Both the position numbers and the translations under genes were made by a program. Positions 44,951 through 59,900 of a DNA stretch of 64,000 nt are shown here, in pieces. Each line of letters begins with the position of its first letter. Position 1 is the first letter of the stretch. Below the pieces are notes generated by a model that saw only the letters and a list, made by a program, of their open reading frames with translations, was not told where the DNA came from and did no database searches. The stretch is from Endomychus coccineus (lineage: Eukaryota > Arthropoda > Insecta > Coleoptera > Endomychidae). The stretch covers positions 274,270,742 through 274,334,741 of the forward strand of contig OY294067.1 in the NCBI GenBank assembly GCA_958510875.1, read 5' to 3'.

Positions 44951-47900
44951 TTAGTTATGCAAAACATGTTCCACAAGGGCTGCATCAATATCACTTATAC
45001 TGCGTACTCTTCGGTGTTGTTTTCTAGGTCTATGATGGTGTTGTTTGTTCCCAACATTCTCAGCTTTGAACGTGATATGTTGATCAAGTTTGATAACGTT
45101 TTGCGTACTTCTCGTTATTTCATATTCATCTATAGATCTTCTGTTCAGATAAATATCGTAATCTTCTGATCGTCTACTGTAAAGCGAAGAAGGGTGATGC
45201 GTTGCAAATGGCGTCGCGTAAATTGGCGATTCGCCCCCTGAACGAGACGACTTGTAGAAGTAGGTTGGACTAGCACGACTTCTTAACGATGAACTCTCTG
45301 AACTGGATGTTGGGGAATGCTTTTCTCTCTCCCGTTCCGATTTCGATTTGGTCAGTCCAAATGCCCGACTAATGGAGCCCTGGAAAGTAAAATTCAAAAG
45401 GCATTGAGTTTAATAGCAAAAAGCCATAAGACATCAGCTCACAGCTGAAACAAGGTCTTGTCTTAAAAGTATACTTCTCGATGTTGGTACCAGTTAGGTA
45501 CGAGTTTTTCTTCTGACAAACGTAACAAATTACTTATTAACTACCTATGATGAAAATCCATTCTAAGCTCGAATAAAATAACTATTACAACTACAATTCA
45601 ATATATGAATGTACCTAACTAACACTGTAGCTCCTTCAAATAAATTTCATGAAATACTTTGTAATACATCTTTGAAGAAGCTATGGTGTAAACGAAACTA
45701 TAGTTACATTCATTAATTTATTGAATTAGTGAAATCCAAAGTTTCAATAATTATTTAATTTAATTTATTATGATTATTAACTATTTCATTGCCTAACAAC
45801 AATAACAGCCACATGGACCATTCAACTACCACATCCACCCTTGTGCAAGTGGTGTAAACAAGAAAATAAAACGGCAATGCACATTATGTGCAGGTGCGTA
45901 ACATTGATTCCCCCAGGACGCAGATTACTTATGAAACGCAGTAATAATAAAGCTGTCACCAATAAAATTACATTGAACTATGAAAATAATATTATTATTG
46001 ATGAAAAGCAGATTGCAAATAAGCGTGGTGAATACTTTGCATCTTCAGTAGTCACTCGGCTGCAGGGCACTTCATCGATTGATGTTGGTACGAATCCAGA
46101 CATAGTTATCAACACCATGTACTTCTAATTCTTGGGCTGAAGAATACTGTATCTTCAGGCTTAGATGAAGTGCCAGTGAAGTTAATAAAGCAATGTGTTC
46201 ACGAGATATCTCAACAACTAACAGTTATTAAGAATTACTCTGTACAGAAGGGTGAGTTTCCGTATCTGTTGACAACAGCACTTATAATACCGGTGTACAA
46301 GAAGGGTGGTCAGCAATTACTTGAAAACTATAGACAAATATCTTCCCTAAGTACAATTTCCGAAATATTGGAGAAAGTTATGCATGGTAGTATGATGTCT
46401 TTCCTTAGTAAATATTCAATATTATCCATGGTTTTTATAGGGGAAGATCAACTGAAACTGCTACTGTGGAACTCATGCAGTATGTATCTGATAATGTTGA
46501 CAGAAATATGTACACCATTGGTATAGTTTATGATCTGAGTAAGGCATTTGATACTCTAAACCCGACTATTCTTGCTGAGAAGCTGAGGCACATTGGTTTT
46601 AGAGGATCAGTGAATCAGTGGTTGTTGACTTACCTTACAAATATACAATTTAAGGTAAAAGTAAATGACACCTTTTCTAGGGTACGATGTAGAACTTGGT
46701 ATGCCTCAGGGTATGTCCTCGGACCGCTATTGTTCATATTGTACACTAATGACCTAGCAAATTATATAAGACACGGAAAAGTAATCAGGTTTGCAGATGA
46801 CACGACTATTATGGTCACACATGAAGATGCTGATCATATCAAGCAACATATTGCCATTGTCCTGAGACAGTTTGATGAGTGGTGTCACATGAACCACCTA
46901 ATTGTAAATTATCAAAAAACACGTATAGTTGAATTTACTGGTAAATACAGAGTTAATACGGGTTTTAAGTTTGATTTAAACAATGTTGATATCTCCACAA
47001 ATACCCAAACAACATTCTTGGGTGTTGTTTTGTACAATAGATCGGATTGGACAAAACAAGTTGATGCTATTTGCAAGAAACGAAATAGATCATATTATGT
47101 AATATTAATGTTGAAAGATGATTTAGACAGCAATAGCTTAATGAATGTGTATTACTCTTTAGTGTATTGTATCATTGTGTGGTGTCGAGCTGCTGAGGTA
47201 AATAGTGTCTTAGTTATTCAGAAGCGGATTATAAGAATAATGTTTAATCTGCAGTACAGAAAACCTTGCAGAGATACCTTTAAGGTGAATAAAATTCTGA
47301 CAGCACCAGCTATATATTTGTTGGAATTACTTTGTTTTGTACATTTACATGGTGTATGGATGAACGAACCTCACCCGTTCCCACTACATCAATAATAACA
47401 ATAATTTCATTACCTCCCTTACATTTGACGTATGTTAGAGAAGTTTTAGATATTTGAAAGTACATTACCTTAAAACATTAAAATTCCCTAAAATGTTCTT
47501 GGATAGGCATTTTCCATTAGTGATTAGGGGAACAATACTTCAGGAATAGAATCCAGTCTGTTCCTTATCTTCAACATCAATCACGACTAGGAATACTTGT
47601 ATCAGAGTATTTGAAGTTTCCCATTTTTGTTCAGTAATAGACTCACTTTTGTCAGGTATAAATCTTTCCAAATTGTAGATCAACGCTTTCCGTCAAGAAT
47701 TCATATCAATTTGTGTCTTGAAGCTGATATACAGATATAGGTTTTCCACTTGTGTGGTGTGATTAAAATAAAATCGGGTGATGTCATGATAGTAAGATTT
47801 CTCTAGATCGAAGAGCTCCTCGAGCTCATTAGCGGAGCGACTAAGATGCGATGCTACTGAACGATAGCGCTGTCAAGGCGACAGCTCAATAGCGTTGTCA

Positions 47901-50900
47901 CTTACTCGTTCCGATGATGAGCTCAAGAGAGTGAAACAGCTGTCCGGAACTATAAATTTGAATGTAGCTGTGCGATCCGAAGAAATTTCAATATCAGTTC
48001 ATTTCTTAACCAACATAATAATGATAATTTTGTTTTGTTGATATTATTAGCAGCCTGGGTCAACATTGTGAAACAACAGGCTTCAAATAAAAGTAGTTAA
48101 TATGAAATGTGTACTTACCCGGATAGTACTCCTTAGTGATTCTGTTGCTGGATCTTTACCGAACGGTGGGGGTGGAGACGGGGCGGTCAATCCCGCACAA
48201 GACCTAGAAAACGATCGTCCTAGGGACCCTCCCGGAACCCTCGATTTTGCCCTTACTCGTACATAGTGTTCAAGTGTAGATCTAATATAACACAACAGTG
48301 CAAAATCAAAACAATGAAATAAGCTGTGCGGGATCTCTACGAAAGCATTCTATGTTAAAAAGTTGCATCGCCATAACCGTTCTGACACCTCAACAACTGC
48401 TCTTCATTTTACAAGCACGCAGCTACAGAATCAATTCGATGTACCCAAACCTTTTTCCGTTCCTAGTATACTAGTCAAAATATTACATTGTTAGCTTACG
48501 AGGATTGTGACACTATGAACGAAACAATTAGCTAAATTTAGTCAATAATACAATGATTTATATACACTCCTAACTTATCAATGGAGACATATTATTGTTA
48601 TTAACTAGGAAAGACTTAACCTGGCCAATTGATTGATCACTGTATTAATTCCAATACATCAAAAACACACAACTCGAAATAAGATCTCCCTTTGCAGAGC
48701 ATTGAATAAGAGTTCATTCATCATTAAACGATTCTGGCAAAATGACGAATTCTGTTCAGACTTTTCCTATTCCATGGTGGGAATGGGTTAAATTTGCCTT
48801 TCAGTTTAGCAAAAAGTAATATTCTTTGTTACCTGAATTTCATTGGAATAAATGCTCTAGTATTTATTTCTATGAATCCACCGTTAACTTGATGCAAATT
48901 ATCCTTTTTTTAAATACATAGTACAATACTTGATATGAAATACCCTTATCCACTAAAAATGCTCTTTAAGTACTGAGGACCTTTCGACTACCAAGTAGCG
49001 TTCATCAGAGTAAACTAAATTATAAATCAAAATGGGGCTGTTTGAATACCATTTGGAGGTAATAATGTAAACAATGAGATACCCTCAGCTAGAGATAAAT
49101 CGAAATTTAATGAATTTATTTTTCGTTTATACATTTCCATCCCTTCTAAATTACCTAGATATTTGTCTGTACTGTGTTTTAAAAGTGATAATCTTTCTTG
49201 AGAAATTATGGTGTAACCTGTATTCAAAATATGTTTGGCTCACACTGATTTTTTACAATTATTTTTCTTCATATGGGAAAATGTTCCTAATAACTAGTTA
49301 AAATGTTCCTTCTAGTTTGACCAACATAGCATTTTGAACAGGACTCACAATTGATTTTGGAAATCCCGAATTTGTCTAAATCGGAAACTTTATCTAAGGT
49401 ATTGTCTAAAGGTGTATTGTCTAAAGGTGATAAGTGGAACTTTTGAATTATATTGAAGTATTTAAAGTTTGGTTACGTTCCAATTTCCTTTTTTGCAACG
49501 CAATAATCTGAAGTTTCTCAACTCCGTTTTGCTGGTTCAAAGAGACGTTCAATAATCTATGAACTAGAGAACTAGACTATTATACGGAGCTATTTTATAT
49601 TTAAATGGTGTAGCGGACTCCCCCGGTGTATACCTATTTGTTTGAGTTTTCTGTATATGTCGAAATCCAAGTTATTATCATCTTTTATAGAATATGAAAG
49701 TTTGTTTGTTTTCTAAATTTGCAATACAACCAGTTTATGGATGTGAGAACAAGCCAAAACACCGTATAGGCGACACCTTTGATACATTTTCCGATTTCGA
49801 CAAAGCCGGGATTTGCAAACTGAATTGTGACTCTTGTTCAAAATGCTATGTGGGTCAAACTAGAAGGAACATTTCAAGTCGTTATAAGGAACATTTTGCC
49901 CATATAAAGAAGAATAATGGTGAAAAATCAGCGGCAGCCGAACATATTTTAAATACAGGTCACACCGTTTCTCAAGAAAGTTAATCAATAATCACTTTTA
50001 AATCACAGTACAGACAAATATCTAGGTAATTTAGAAGGGATGGAAATTTATAAACGAAAAAGCAATTTATTAAATTCCGATTTATCACTAGCTAAGGGTA
50101 ACCCATTGCTTACATTATTATCCCGAAATAGTATTTAAATAGGCACTTGTGATTTATGATTTAATTTACTCTGATAATGGCTACTTGATAGCCGAAAGGT
50201 CCTAAGTACTTTTATGGTATTTTTAGTGGATAATGGTGATTATTTCTTATCAATAGTGTTATAATATATCCACAGTGTGAACTCTTTTATAGTTTATTAC
50301 ATAGTACCTACCTACAATAATATGTAAATTCTTGGGAAATAAAGTCACATTAACACTTACGTCTTTAATGTGACCTATTTATCAATAATTCACATATTCA
50401 TACCACGACCAAGAATCATTATTATAATGGTAGTATAATATACAAATTTGAATTTACAGGAATCGCAAAGTTTAATGGGTGATAATTGTTTCGTGACAAT
50501 AATATTTAAAGGTAATATCCCGAATACATAGTAAATTATGTATGATTTAATTATTCAAAAATTTGCTTATGAGCATATTATGAAAACAAATCTATTTTTG
50601 GAGTTTGCTTAGATTTTTATTTGACAAAATATATTTCTTATTTACATCCTCAGGTGACCAGGTTTTGATATGAAACATTTGGAGTTTGCAGTGGAAATAC
50701 ATCGTTAAAATAAACAAAACTGTCATGTACTTAAGAAATTACTGACAAAGAAATTGCAAATTTGATTCCAGAGAACATGAAGATGTCTCAAAATTCATGT
50801 TGAAGACAGTTTGAAATGCTTCCGGAAGAAAAATGGTATGTGTTAGAACCAGATGCCGCGATACTACAATTAGCGCTTATAATGGAGGATTCAAAATCAG

Positions 50901-53900
50901 AAAAAGGATGGAATCAACTGCAAAGAAGAACATGCGAAGGGTATAGACGAAAATGATTCAGATTAGGTATACACAGAGTATAATATATACTACTGCTTCC
51001 ATTCCTAGAATGGTGAACGAAACGTCAATTCAACAAGGAACCAAATATTTTCCAGATTAGCTGCCTATGGAAGTCTACTATTCGAGATAATTTATCGTTC
51101 ATTAACTTTTTGTTTTTGTCTAAGAAATTACGTACCTACTAAAAATCTCAACTTTAACTTCTTCCTTAAGCATTAGACTGCCCAATTTTCCTAATTTTTC
51201 AATATAATGCAGGCCCGTGCCTCGTACTTGAATTTTTTTTCAACAAATCTTGATCTGAAATATATGTGTGTGTTGATAATCAAAAGCGTGTTTTCGATTT
51301 TGTACTTTGCCTTGTTATTGGCTTCTTTTGTGAATGAAAAATCAGGGTATCCATGGAAGAATTACGCATTACCATTAGGCAATGGAATTTTCAAATTTTC
51401 CGTAAGTGTTTGGATGTTATAGGTATCAACAAAGAGTTTCACATTTCGTTGTGATACGTTCCTTCTATTTTATTAGGTCAAAATTACCTATCTCAAGCAA
51501 ATAGTAATGTTAATAGCTTGTTTCAAAAATGCAACTGTGTGACTAAACGACAGCAATTAAACTTTGCTATAGAATTTACACTTAGATCAATTGCATTTAT
51601 GAACATAATACTCTGTTTCTCTCAAACACATAAATTCTAACTTGCCTATATGCTTATGCATATTGTCATCCAGCATGAAGTTCCTGTTCGCAAAAACATA
51701 AATTAGAACGTTTGCTGAAATTGTAAGCAGAATGATTGTGATGATTGAGATTTTGGGAGGAAAGAAGGTAGACCCTGAAAGAAATTGATTCAAGAAATGT
51801 GTGAAAAAAATACAGACACGTCGCCATGGAGCTTATATATATACGAAGAAGAGTTTGAGAAATACTCAGAATCAAAAAAGATCCCCATGTATCACATTTT
51901 TCCAAGTCATACTACAGTTCGATACTGACCTCTAATATTTTGTTATTCAAACTCATGTCATCATAAATCATAAATACTATATCGTATCCGAATTCGCACT
52001 TCCATTATTACTGGTATAGCTACATAAAAACAATGCGAATGCTATTTTGAGACCTTATCTCTAATTATGACTTTTTGAATTTCCAATACAGCGGTTACTG
52101 ATAAATACATTTACAAAATATCGGAGAGAGCCCGACTCATCGAAACATTTCCAATGAGATATTTTGTGAATTTGAGATAATAATATATGAATAGGCAAAT
52201 AACGAAGGCTTTTGGAAAACAATTACAATGCCAAGCTTTATCACTAAGTTACCATATTTGGGCATCTATACTCTTAAACCGTGAACCATACGAGTCAATC
52301 AATAGAATTGAAAGAGAGAAATTTAATTTAAGAAAAATTAAGGAATATGAAGGATGAAGGAATATTGAAAAACGAGCGTCGCTCAAATAAAAATAGTTTT
52401 TTTACGGATGAAAACTTGCTCTCGAAATTACATAAGGAAAGATATTTCAATGTGTAAATCAGGAACGCAATAAATGGAGTTCTGGCAAAGATTTTGAAAT
52501 GGGGATCTGATAATCTAGTAGAGATTAATGCAACCAAAACTGAAGCTTGCGTCTTCTGCAGGAAGGAGGATCCCACAATCCCCAATATGATGATGTCAGG
52601 TACAACTATTCCTATGGAGTTTTCCATAACAATGCTCGGGATCACCACCAAACGCATTCTTTCATGGGACGATCACGTGAGGTTCATTGCGGAAACAGCT
52701 TCACAAAAACTTGGTTTTCTATTCCGTGCCAAGAGCTACTTCACATCCCAGCGGTTCTCCATAATCTGCAAAGCACAGATTCGACCTGTCCTGGAGTACT
52801 CTTCACATGTTTGGAGTTCGACTCCCAAACATACGCTGAAGCGCTTGGATTCTATCCAGAAGAGAGCTATCGTAGAAAGGTGGGAGATATCTCTCTTTTC
52901 TATAGATATTTCCATGATCGATGTTCATCAGAAATCCCGTCTGTCGTACCACGAGAGATAAATACGAATGCCTATTTCTTCTCCCCTAGTGTGTAAAAGA
53001 AGAATCTCCTGAGTGCTGAACGCCAGATATAAGGTATGAAAGATGCTACTTTGAATCAGACCTGCTCCAATGGGTCAATTTTGTCTCGTATCGAAAACTT
53101 TGTGATTCTGAAAAGGTAGCCTGATATATTGTACCCGAGTTGTACCGTGTAGGACTGGTTTTTTCCGAATAAAGTTATTATTGATATTCCAACATTCTTT
53201 CTGAACTTGTTAGACAGTGCTTCATATATGATCTGAGTTGTACCATTATAAATTCAACTACGAAAATATTTTGATAGGAGTTTTGAATTTTCTTCAAACC
53301 ACAATTCTCTTTAATTATGGCGTAGTTATTATAGTTTGCTAGAATTAGAGAGAATATGTTGCAAAGAAACGACAAGCTAAACCTAATGAATACACCTGAA
53401 ATTTTGAACTTGAATCAATTATCTCTTGATCCTAATAGATTGATCGTTCTGGACTGTACCGTTAATAGCTGCGTACAAAGTTTCTATTGTATAAGAAAAG
53501 TATAATACTCCTCAGAAGCATTAGGTTTTATGGTAAGAGTGCAATTTAAAGGTAAACAAATAACAAGCAGATGATTACACGTAGCACTATTGTTTTTGGG
53601 GAAAATTGCCTAAAGAATATTTCCTTTTCCCTATATGTACTCTTGAATAACTATGATAGCTCCAATAATCGTGAAACATTTTGTGAATTAAGTTCCGCTT
53701 AATGATGATTCAATTCATCTTTGCTTGTCTGTCATCGGTCTGTTCATTCCAAGATCGCTCTCTATCAGGTCAGAGATATGGAAGTAGTTTTTGAGATATT
53801 TAATACTCTCTAAAAAGGTTCTATCTACCACCATTTAACAGAACGAGTTCCCACCGTGAATAGATTTTTGCAGAACTAAGCTGTTAAGTGGAGGTCTATT

Positions 53901-56900
53901 TTCAAATTTTTCAACGGGTCTTCGAAGTTGGCAGGCAGTGTAAAGAGGTTCCATTCAGTTATGTTCCGCCTGTTGCTGCATAAAAGAAGAAAAATAAAGG
54001 CAAGGCAAGATACGTAAAGTTGACTTTGAATGATGTATTCAGGGTAAAAATAGTTGGTTAAAAGTTTTGGATACTTCCATTTACAATAAATTCATACGTA
54101 TCAATCAGAATTGTTTGAGAAAAAGCTCTCATGATCCAACTTGAAAAAGTTTATTTGATTAATTTGTCAGAAGCCTTGGATGGAACTTTTTTTATAGGGA
54201 ACCATTCCTTTGATTATAACGTGTAACATATTTCCAATGGGGAAGATTCAGCAAATGTAAGAACTAAACAAAATGAGGGGGAATTGCAAATTGGAAACTA
54301 CAATCCCATTTGGTGAATATTAAGGAAAGGATTTGCTCGACTATTCTAAAACACTTAGAGAAAGGCATGCAATAATAAAATCGTTTAACATTAAAACATT
54401 CAGTTAGGAAACACCGAAGACTTAAAATTATCAGTGCTCTAACATTTAAACATTGCAGTGCAAAGCGAAGCAACAAAATAACATAGAATGTTCGTGTATG
54501 CTGTATCCCATAATCGGTACAAATTCTATTTCACACTCATTTCGCTGACTTGAGTTAGAACAACACTCCATCGTTTATTTAGTCAGCAGTATTTGGGAAC
54601 ATGGTCATTCCACAATCTCTGGTGACTAGATCTTGGCACACCAAAACTTGTGGTTCAGGCACTCTCAACATTGAAATGATTATTATTTGTATATTGAATG
54701 CTGTATAGTAGTCGTATGTTAGTATGAATGTACACTCGAATGACAATATTCTCACACTTTAAATATGAAACAATCAACCTTATCCAAATTCTGTTAAAGT
54801 ATTGAGGACCTTTAAGCTACCAAGAAGCCATCATCAGAGTAAACTAAATGAGAAATCAAAATGTGCTTGTTCAAATACTACTTGGAATTGAAACAATGAA
54901 CAAAAGGATTACCCTCAGCTGGAGATGAATCTGAATTCATTGAATTGCTCTTTCGCTCAAGCATTTTCATCTCTTCTAAATTATCTAGATATTTGTTATT
55001 AATTCAAGAGTGATAAACTTTCTTGAAAAATGATGTGACCAGTATTTAAAATATTCGGTTACCACTGATTTTTTGCCATTATTTTCGTTTAGGTGGCTTA
55101 AATGTTCTTTATAAAATCGAGGATTTGTGGAAGTCGGGCTATTTATCAAAGGTGTTGCCCAAACGGCTTTTAAGTTTGTTTTTACACGAGTTCTATTACA
55201 AATTTAGGAAACAAATAATGGAATTTTGTAATTACTGGAGATGGTAACTAGAGCTTTTAAATTTCATTGAACTATATGAAGATAGTTGCTCCAATTGAAT
55301 AAATTGGTTGGTTATATTTTTATTTTTAGTTTAAAAAGTAAGCTATTGGTCAAATTGTTGTCGTAACCATTGTCTCAAAGATGAAATTTCAAGTTGACTG
55401 ATTTAAATAATTCTGGAAGTGAAATAGTCGATGAATATCTTCCAAAGCTAGTGCCATGTATGCTCGATCTAAAAGGGCCCCTCTTCATCAAATGTTGATA
55501 TAATTCACTGGTCAAACCAGGGCTTACATAGTACAGTCATTTTATGGATTTTTTTTGAGATTTGGTACTTTTTTTTCCGACTTAAGGTTTGAAAATACAG
55601 AAAGTTAGGAAATTTTCCGTATATTACGAAAAAATAGTGGCTGATAACCTCCAATGAAGGAAAATGTCTTAATTTGTATATATATATATATATATGTATA
55701 TACGATTTTCCGTGTTTTTCCGGGAAAGAACACTTACATCTTCGAAAATAAGCATTTTTAAAGGAAAAGTTTCAAACAAAAGTTGTTCAGCATTAAATTG
55801 AGGAATTGACTATTCTGAATTTAATTTTCATCGAATTTTCCAAGCATTGGATGGGAAAACAAAATATTTTCGAATAAGAACTATATATGAGAAAAAATTG
55901 CATTTGGCTGGTAAATATGGTATGATAATTTTATATATATCGTTAATTTTGCATATATCGTTACTGTTAATGATTATAATTAAGAATTTTCCAATATTTG
56001 CCTTAATTTTCCGGGTTAGGAAAATTTAATATATTTTTTTTCAATCTTAGTGTATGATATGTCGATTTTTAGGTTTTACAGAGCTCTGATAACGATTTTT
56101 CAGTTCATTTTGTAGTGAAAAGTCATTGAAAACGTACATTCGGAAAATGGAAAACTTTTTTTTTTTGATTATGGCGTGTGACAGATCAATTCTTATGTTT
56201 TTTAGGGTTCGGAAAACGTTTTTTTAGGTAATTTTGTAACGAAATTCAATTGTTTTCGTTAGTATGTAGAGCAATAAGAAAAAACAAATTATATAAAATC
56301 ATGAAAAAAATTAAAAAAATTCTTGATCTCCCGTGCGTTTAAAATTCTCGATCGAGCACCACTGCATTAAATCTTCCGATGCGCTGGACTATGTATATAG
56401 CACCACTGTAATGAATTTGTGCGCAAGCGTTCAATCATATGATGCCCAAAATAACTCCACATGTGCTCTGTTATTGTATACGTTAAACGTTATTATAAAA
56501 ATATTCACAGCTAAGCTGTTGTGTATTCCGTGTAAACAATTATTTTATTGATATATTTGATTAAAAAATCGTTTAAGTGAAAAACAATTTGATTCTAACA
56601 ACCTCGTTTTTAATATTAAATTGTTTAAATTAAAATTTTCGGATACATATTTTCATTTTGTCAATGGATCTAAAATGTATGGTGACTAGGATGCGTTGCT
56701 ATTTAAATCCATGAGTTCTATCGGTTTCATATCACTTTCGAGGTACTGTTCTCAAAAAAATCACTGTACGGATAATATAATACTGAAACCCCCACTCAAT
56801 TAAATAGGTAAATTATTGTCGATTCAGGTACACCAATTAATTATGAAATATCTTATTCATGGACTATTAATCGTCTTTTTGAGCTAGTGAGATTATAAAA

Positions 56901-59900
56901 ACAAAGTTGGAAAACTTCAGCAAATAGCATTGGACAATCGTCACGACAAATTTTTGATCAATAATTTAATTTCAGAGCCACTGCCATACCTTCAAATAGT
57001 TCAATAATATTCAAAACGTATACTTCCTCCAGTAATTAATTCAATAATTTGTTTCCTTAATTTGCAATACAACCTATTTATAAGCCGATATTTAGGTGTA
57101 AGACTATAAATAAGAAACAATCACCCATATTGACTAAAAATACCGTTAAAGTACTGAGAACCTTTCAGTTACCAAGTAACCATCATCAGAGTTTATTTTG
57201 ATGAAGGTTACTTGGTAGCTGAAAGGTTTTCAGTACTTTACCAATATTTTTAGTGGATAAGAGTGATGTTGTTTCATCCATAGCGTTTTAGTGTATCCAC
57301 AGTGTGAACTCTCTTATAGTTTATTATCGGTGTGAGAATAAGCAAATAAACCGTTCAGGCAACACTTTTGACAAAGTTTCCGACTTCGATAAATCCTGGA
57401 TTAACAAATCGATTGCATAAATAACATTTTGCAACATGAAAAAAGCTAATGGCGAAATATCAGCATTAGCCGAACAAGAAAGTAAATCACTCTTGAAACA
57501 CAGTTATGGTTATGACAAATACCTAGGTAATTTAGGAGGGATGGAAATGTATGAACAAAAAGTTTGATCTCCAGCTGAGGGTAATATCTTGATTACTCTT
57601 TTAATTTCAGATAGTATTTGAAGAGGCACTAATTCAGTTTACCCTGAAGATGGATACTTGGTAACAGAGATGTACTCAGTCTTTAACAGTATTTCTAGTG
57701 AATGAGGTATTGTTTCTTATTTATAGTATTATACTGTATTCACAGTGTGAAATCTCCTATAGTTTATTAATACTGACACTTGTTGAACGATCCTGATTTT
57801 GAAACTACTGTCAATGTAATTTGTTACGTTGTCATTTCTTCTCATCGTGGCATACTGATGACGGATCTTTAACTCATTCTAAAGAATGTACGACTACGAT
57901 AAAGATATTTCAATTTGTCGATGTCTCACTGAAGAACGATGAAGTGTTGTTTCATGAAAATCTAACCTCATTACTGATAAAACTACATTCATAAGAAAAC
58001 ATACATTTCACAACCTTTATTTCAAAATGGTTATAAATGAAATCTATAATTTGATTATAAATTCAATAAAGGCTAATAGGTAGGTTATGAACATAACATA
58101 TAATAAACTTAATATTGCACATTAACTAAATTCAATGAAGACAAAATATTCCTTATTCCATAATTATTTAGACAATTTTTGAGACAAAATTTTTGATTTC
58201 TGTTTTACACCTATTTTAGTTACAGTTGACAAAACTACAATTATAATCATTTAACTGTTCGTTCATCAATAAATTAAATCATGAGGGAAACATGAAACAT
58301 TAGGAGTATTTACAAATTCATAAAACCAGATACTTCTTTCTAGAACGAAGAATTCTTATCTTTGCTCCCTAGCAAATTATTATATTTAACCTTCTTCAAT
58401 GAAACTATCTGTATGAACATCTGATTTCAGGTAAAAAATGACGCTTTAGTGAAAGATTTGAGATCAGATTTATTGTCATGAAAACCATAGTACTAATTTA
58501 GTAAATGTATAAATGCATACATGAATACTTATAGTTATGACGAAGAGAATATTCACTTCTGAGTATATCTGGATAGAAAATTTGAATGTAGAGGCTTCCG
58601 GATGGATTCCGCATCACAATAGCACAACCTGATGCCGACGTTTCGCCAAACATTACAGGTGGTTCAGGTCAGGCTAGAGGCTTAAACTGAAACTGTTTCA
58701 GTTCAAGTCCTGAAGATGCCATCTGTAATGGTTGTCGAAACGTCGGTATCAATTTGTGCTATTGTTACGAAGAGTCCATCCGAAAGCCAAGAATTTTCAT
58801 GATTAGCGGAAGTATACTATTCAAGATTTGAATGTAATACAGTGAAACTCCTAGCGACCACCCGTATAAGACGACCGCCTTTGTATAACGCCCGTTATTT
58901 CCCCGAATTTTCAAATGGAAAAGTCCATACTCTTGTACCCCCTTAAACCGAGATCATCGCGGCCGCTATCATACAAAAAAAGAGCCCCAATAGAGTGACA
59001 CTCGTATGGGAGTCTGAGGAAACCAGGAGAGAAGGGACTGAAACAGTCGTCGCACTCGTTAAAGGGAGGGCAGAACAACCAATGATTGAAAATATTCCGC
59101 TAGCACAGCTATTTTTTACCTACACTTGTCAATTTGAAACAATTTGCATTAGTCGATAGCGATGTGGCAACAGAAAGTGCCGAATTGAGGTAAGAGAAAT
59201 GAGTCAATCTACATCCGATGTTGAATATGAAGATAGGGAGCCTGAAACTGTTGCAGTATCGAATATAACTTGCCTATGTGAAGCCTGTCCAATATGAAGA
59301 GATTTGGAAAATTTATTTGATAAGCTCATATTAAGTGAGTCCAAGTTTTATAAAATAAACTGAAAAGCATTTATTGAGTTCCGATTATTTTGAAAAGAAG
59401 GTAATAGATATGCCATTTGGAATTCTGTTTTTTTTGAGTATTTTATCTTGAATAAATTACCTACCTATGTTCTTTTTGAAATGACCGCTCATCTTTAACG
59501 AGTAACATATGACTCTCTGAGGGTGGTCGATATTGGAATGTTTTACTGTATTTCATTATCTAGATACTCCGAGTGGAATTGGGTTTATTTTACATTGAAC
59601 AAATGAAACAATAACTCTGTTCCAAATAGTCCTTCCATAAAGAGATGTAGCTATTCGATCCTTGTTATTGTGAGTTTCCAAATTGAATCGTTAAAGTCGA
59701 AATTGCACCCACGATTTTGAAGTTCCAGTGACATTTAACGATGAGTTGTGTAACATTAGTTCAGAATGAAATATCACAAAATACCGGGATATCATAAATT
59801 ATCTTGGTCAAGGGTGGTTGTGGAATCTGAAACGTGTTTCTCACTTTACGTTTGGAATAATTATGTCATAATTAATTTGAAGTTTCTAAAAGTGCAAAAT

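Larger units (their letters stand above)
49691..50310 (+). mobile_element. Penelope-like element, 5'-truncated copy, plus strand, with GIY-YIG frame
   Basis: Starts within the RT/EN linker. It contains the open endonuclease frame 49,694-49,984, a post-stop tail (HSTDKYLGNLEGMEIYKRKS-like, frameshifted), the terminal module at 50,160-50,240, and the outer block ending GTGAACTCTTTTATAGTTTA. Confidence 0.8.

Noticed and set aside
50640..50960. Possible decayed exon (EEKWYVLEPDAAILQLALIM)
   Set aside because: Readable for only about 45 codons, no recognised family and no clear splice sites.
51207..51905. Small membrane-protein genes on either strand
   Set aside because: Hydrophobic chance frames are common in AT-rich DNA; no family, splice or conservation signal supports them, and one minus frame begins at a non-ATG codon.
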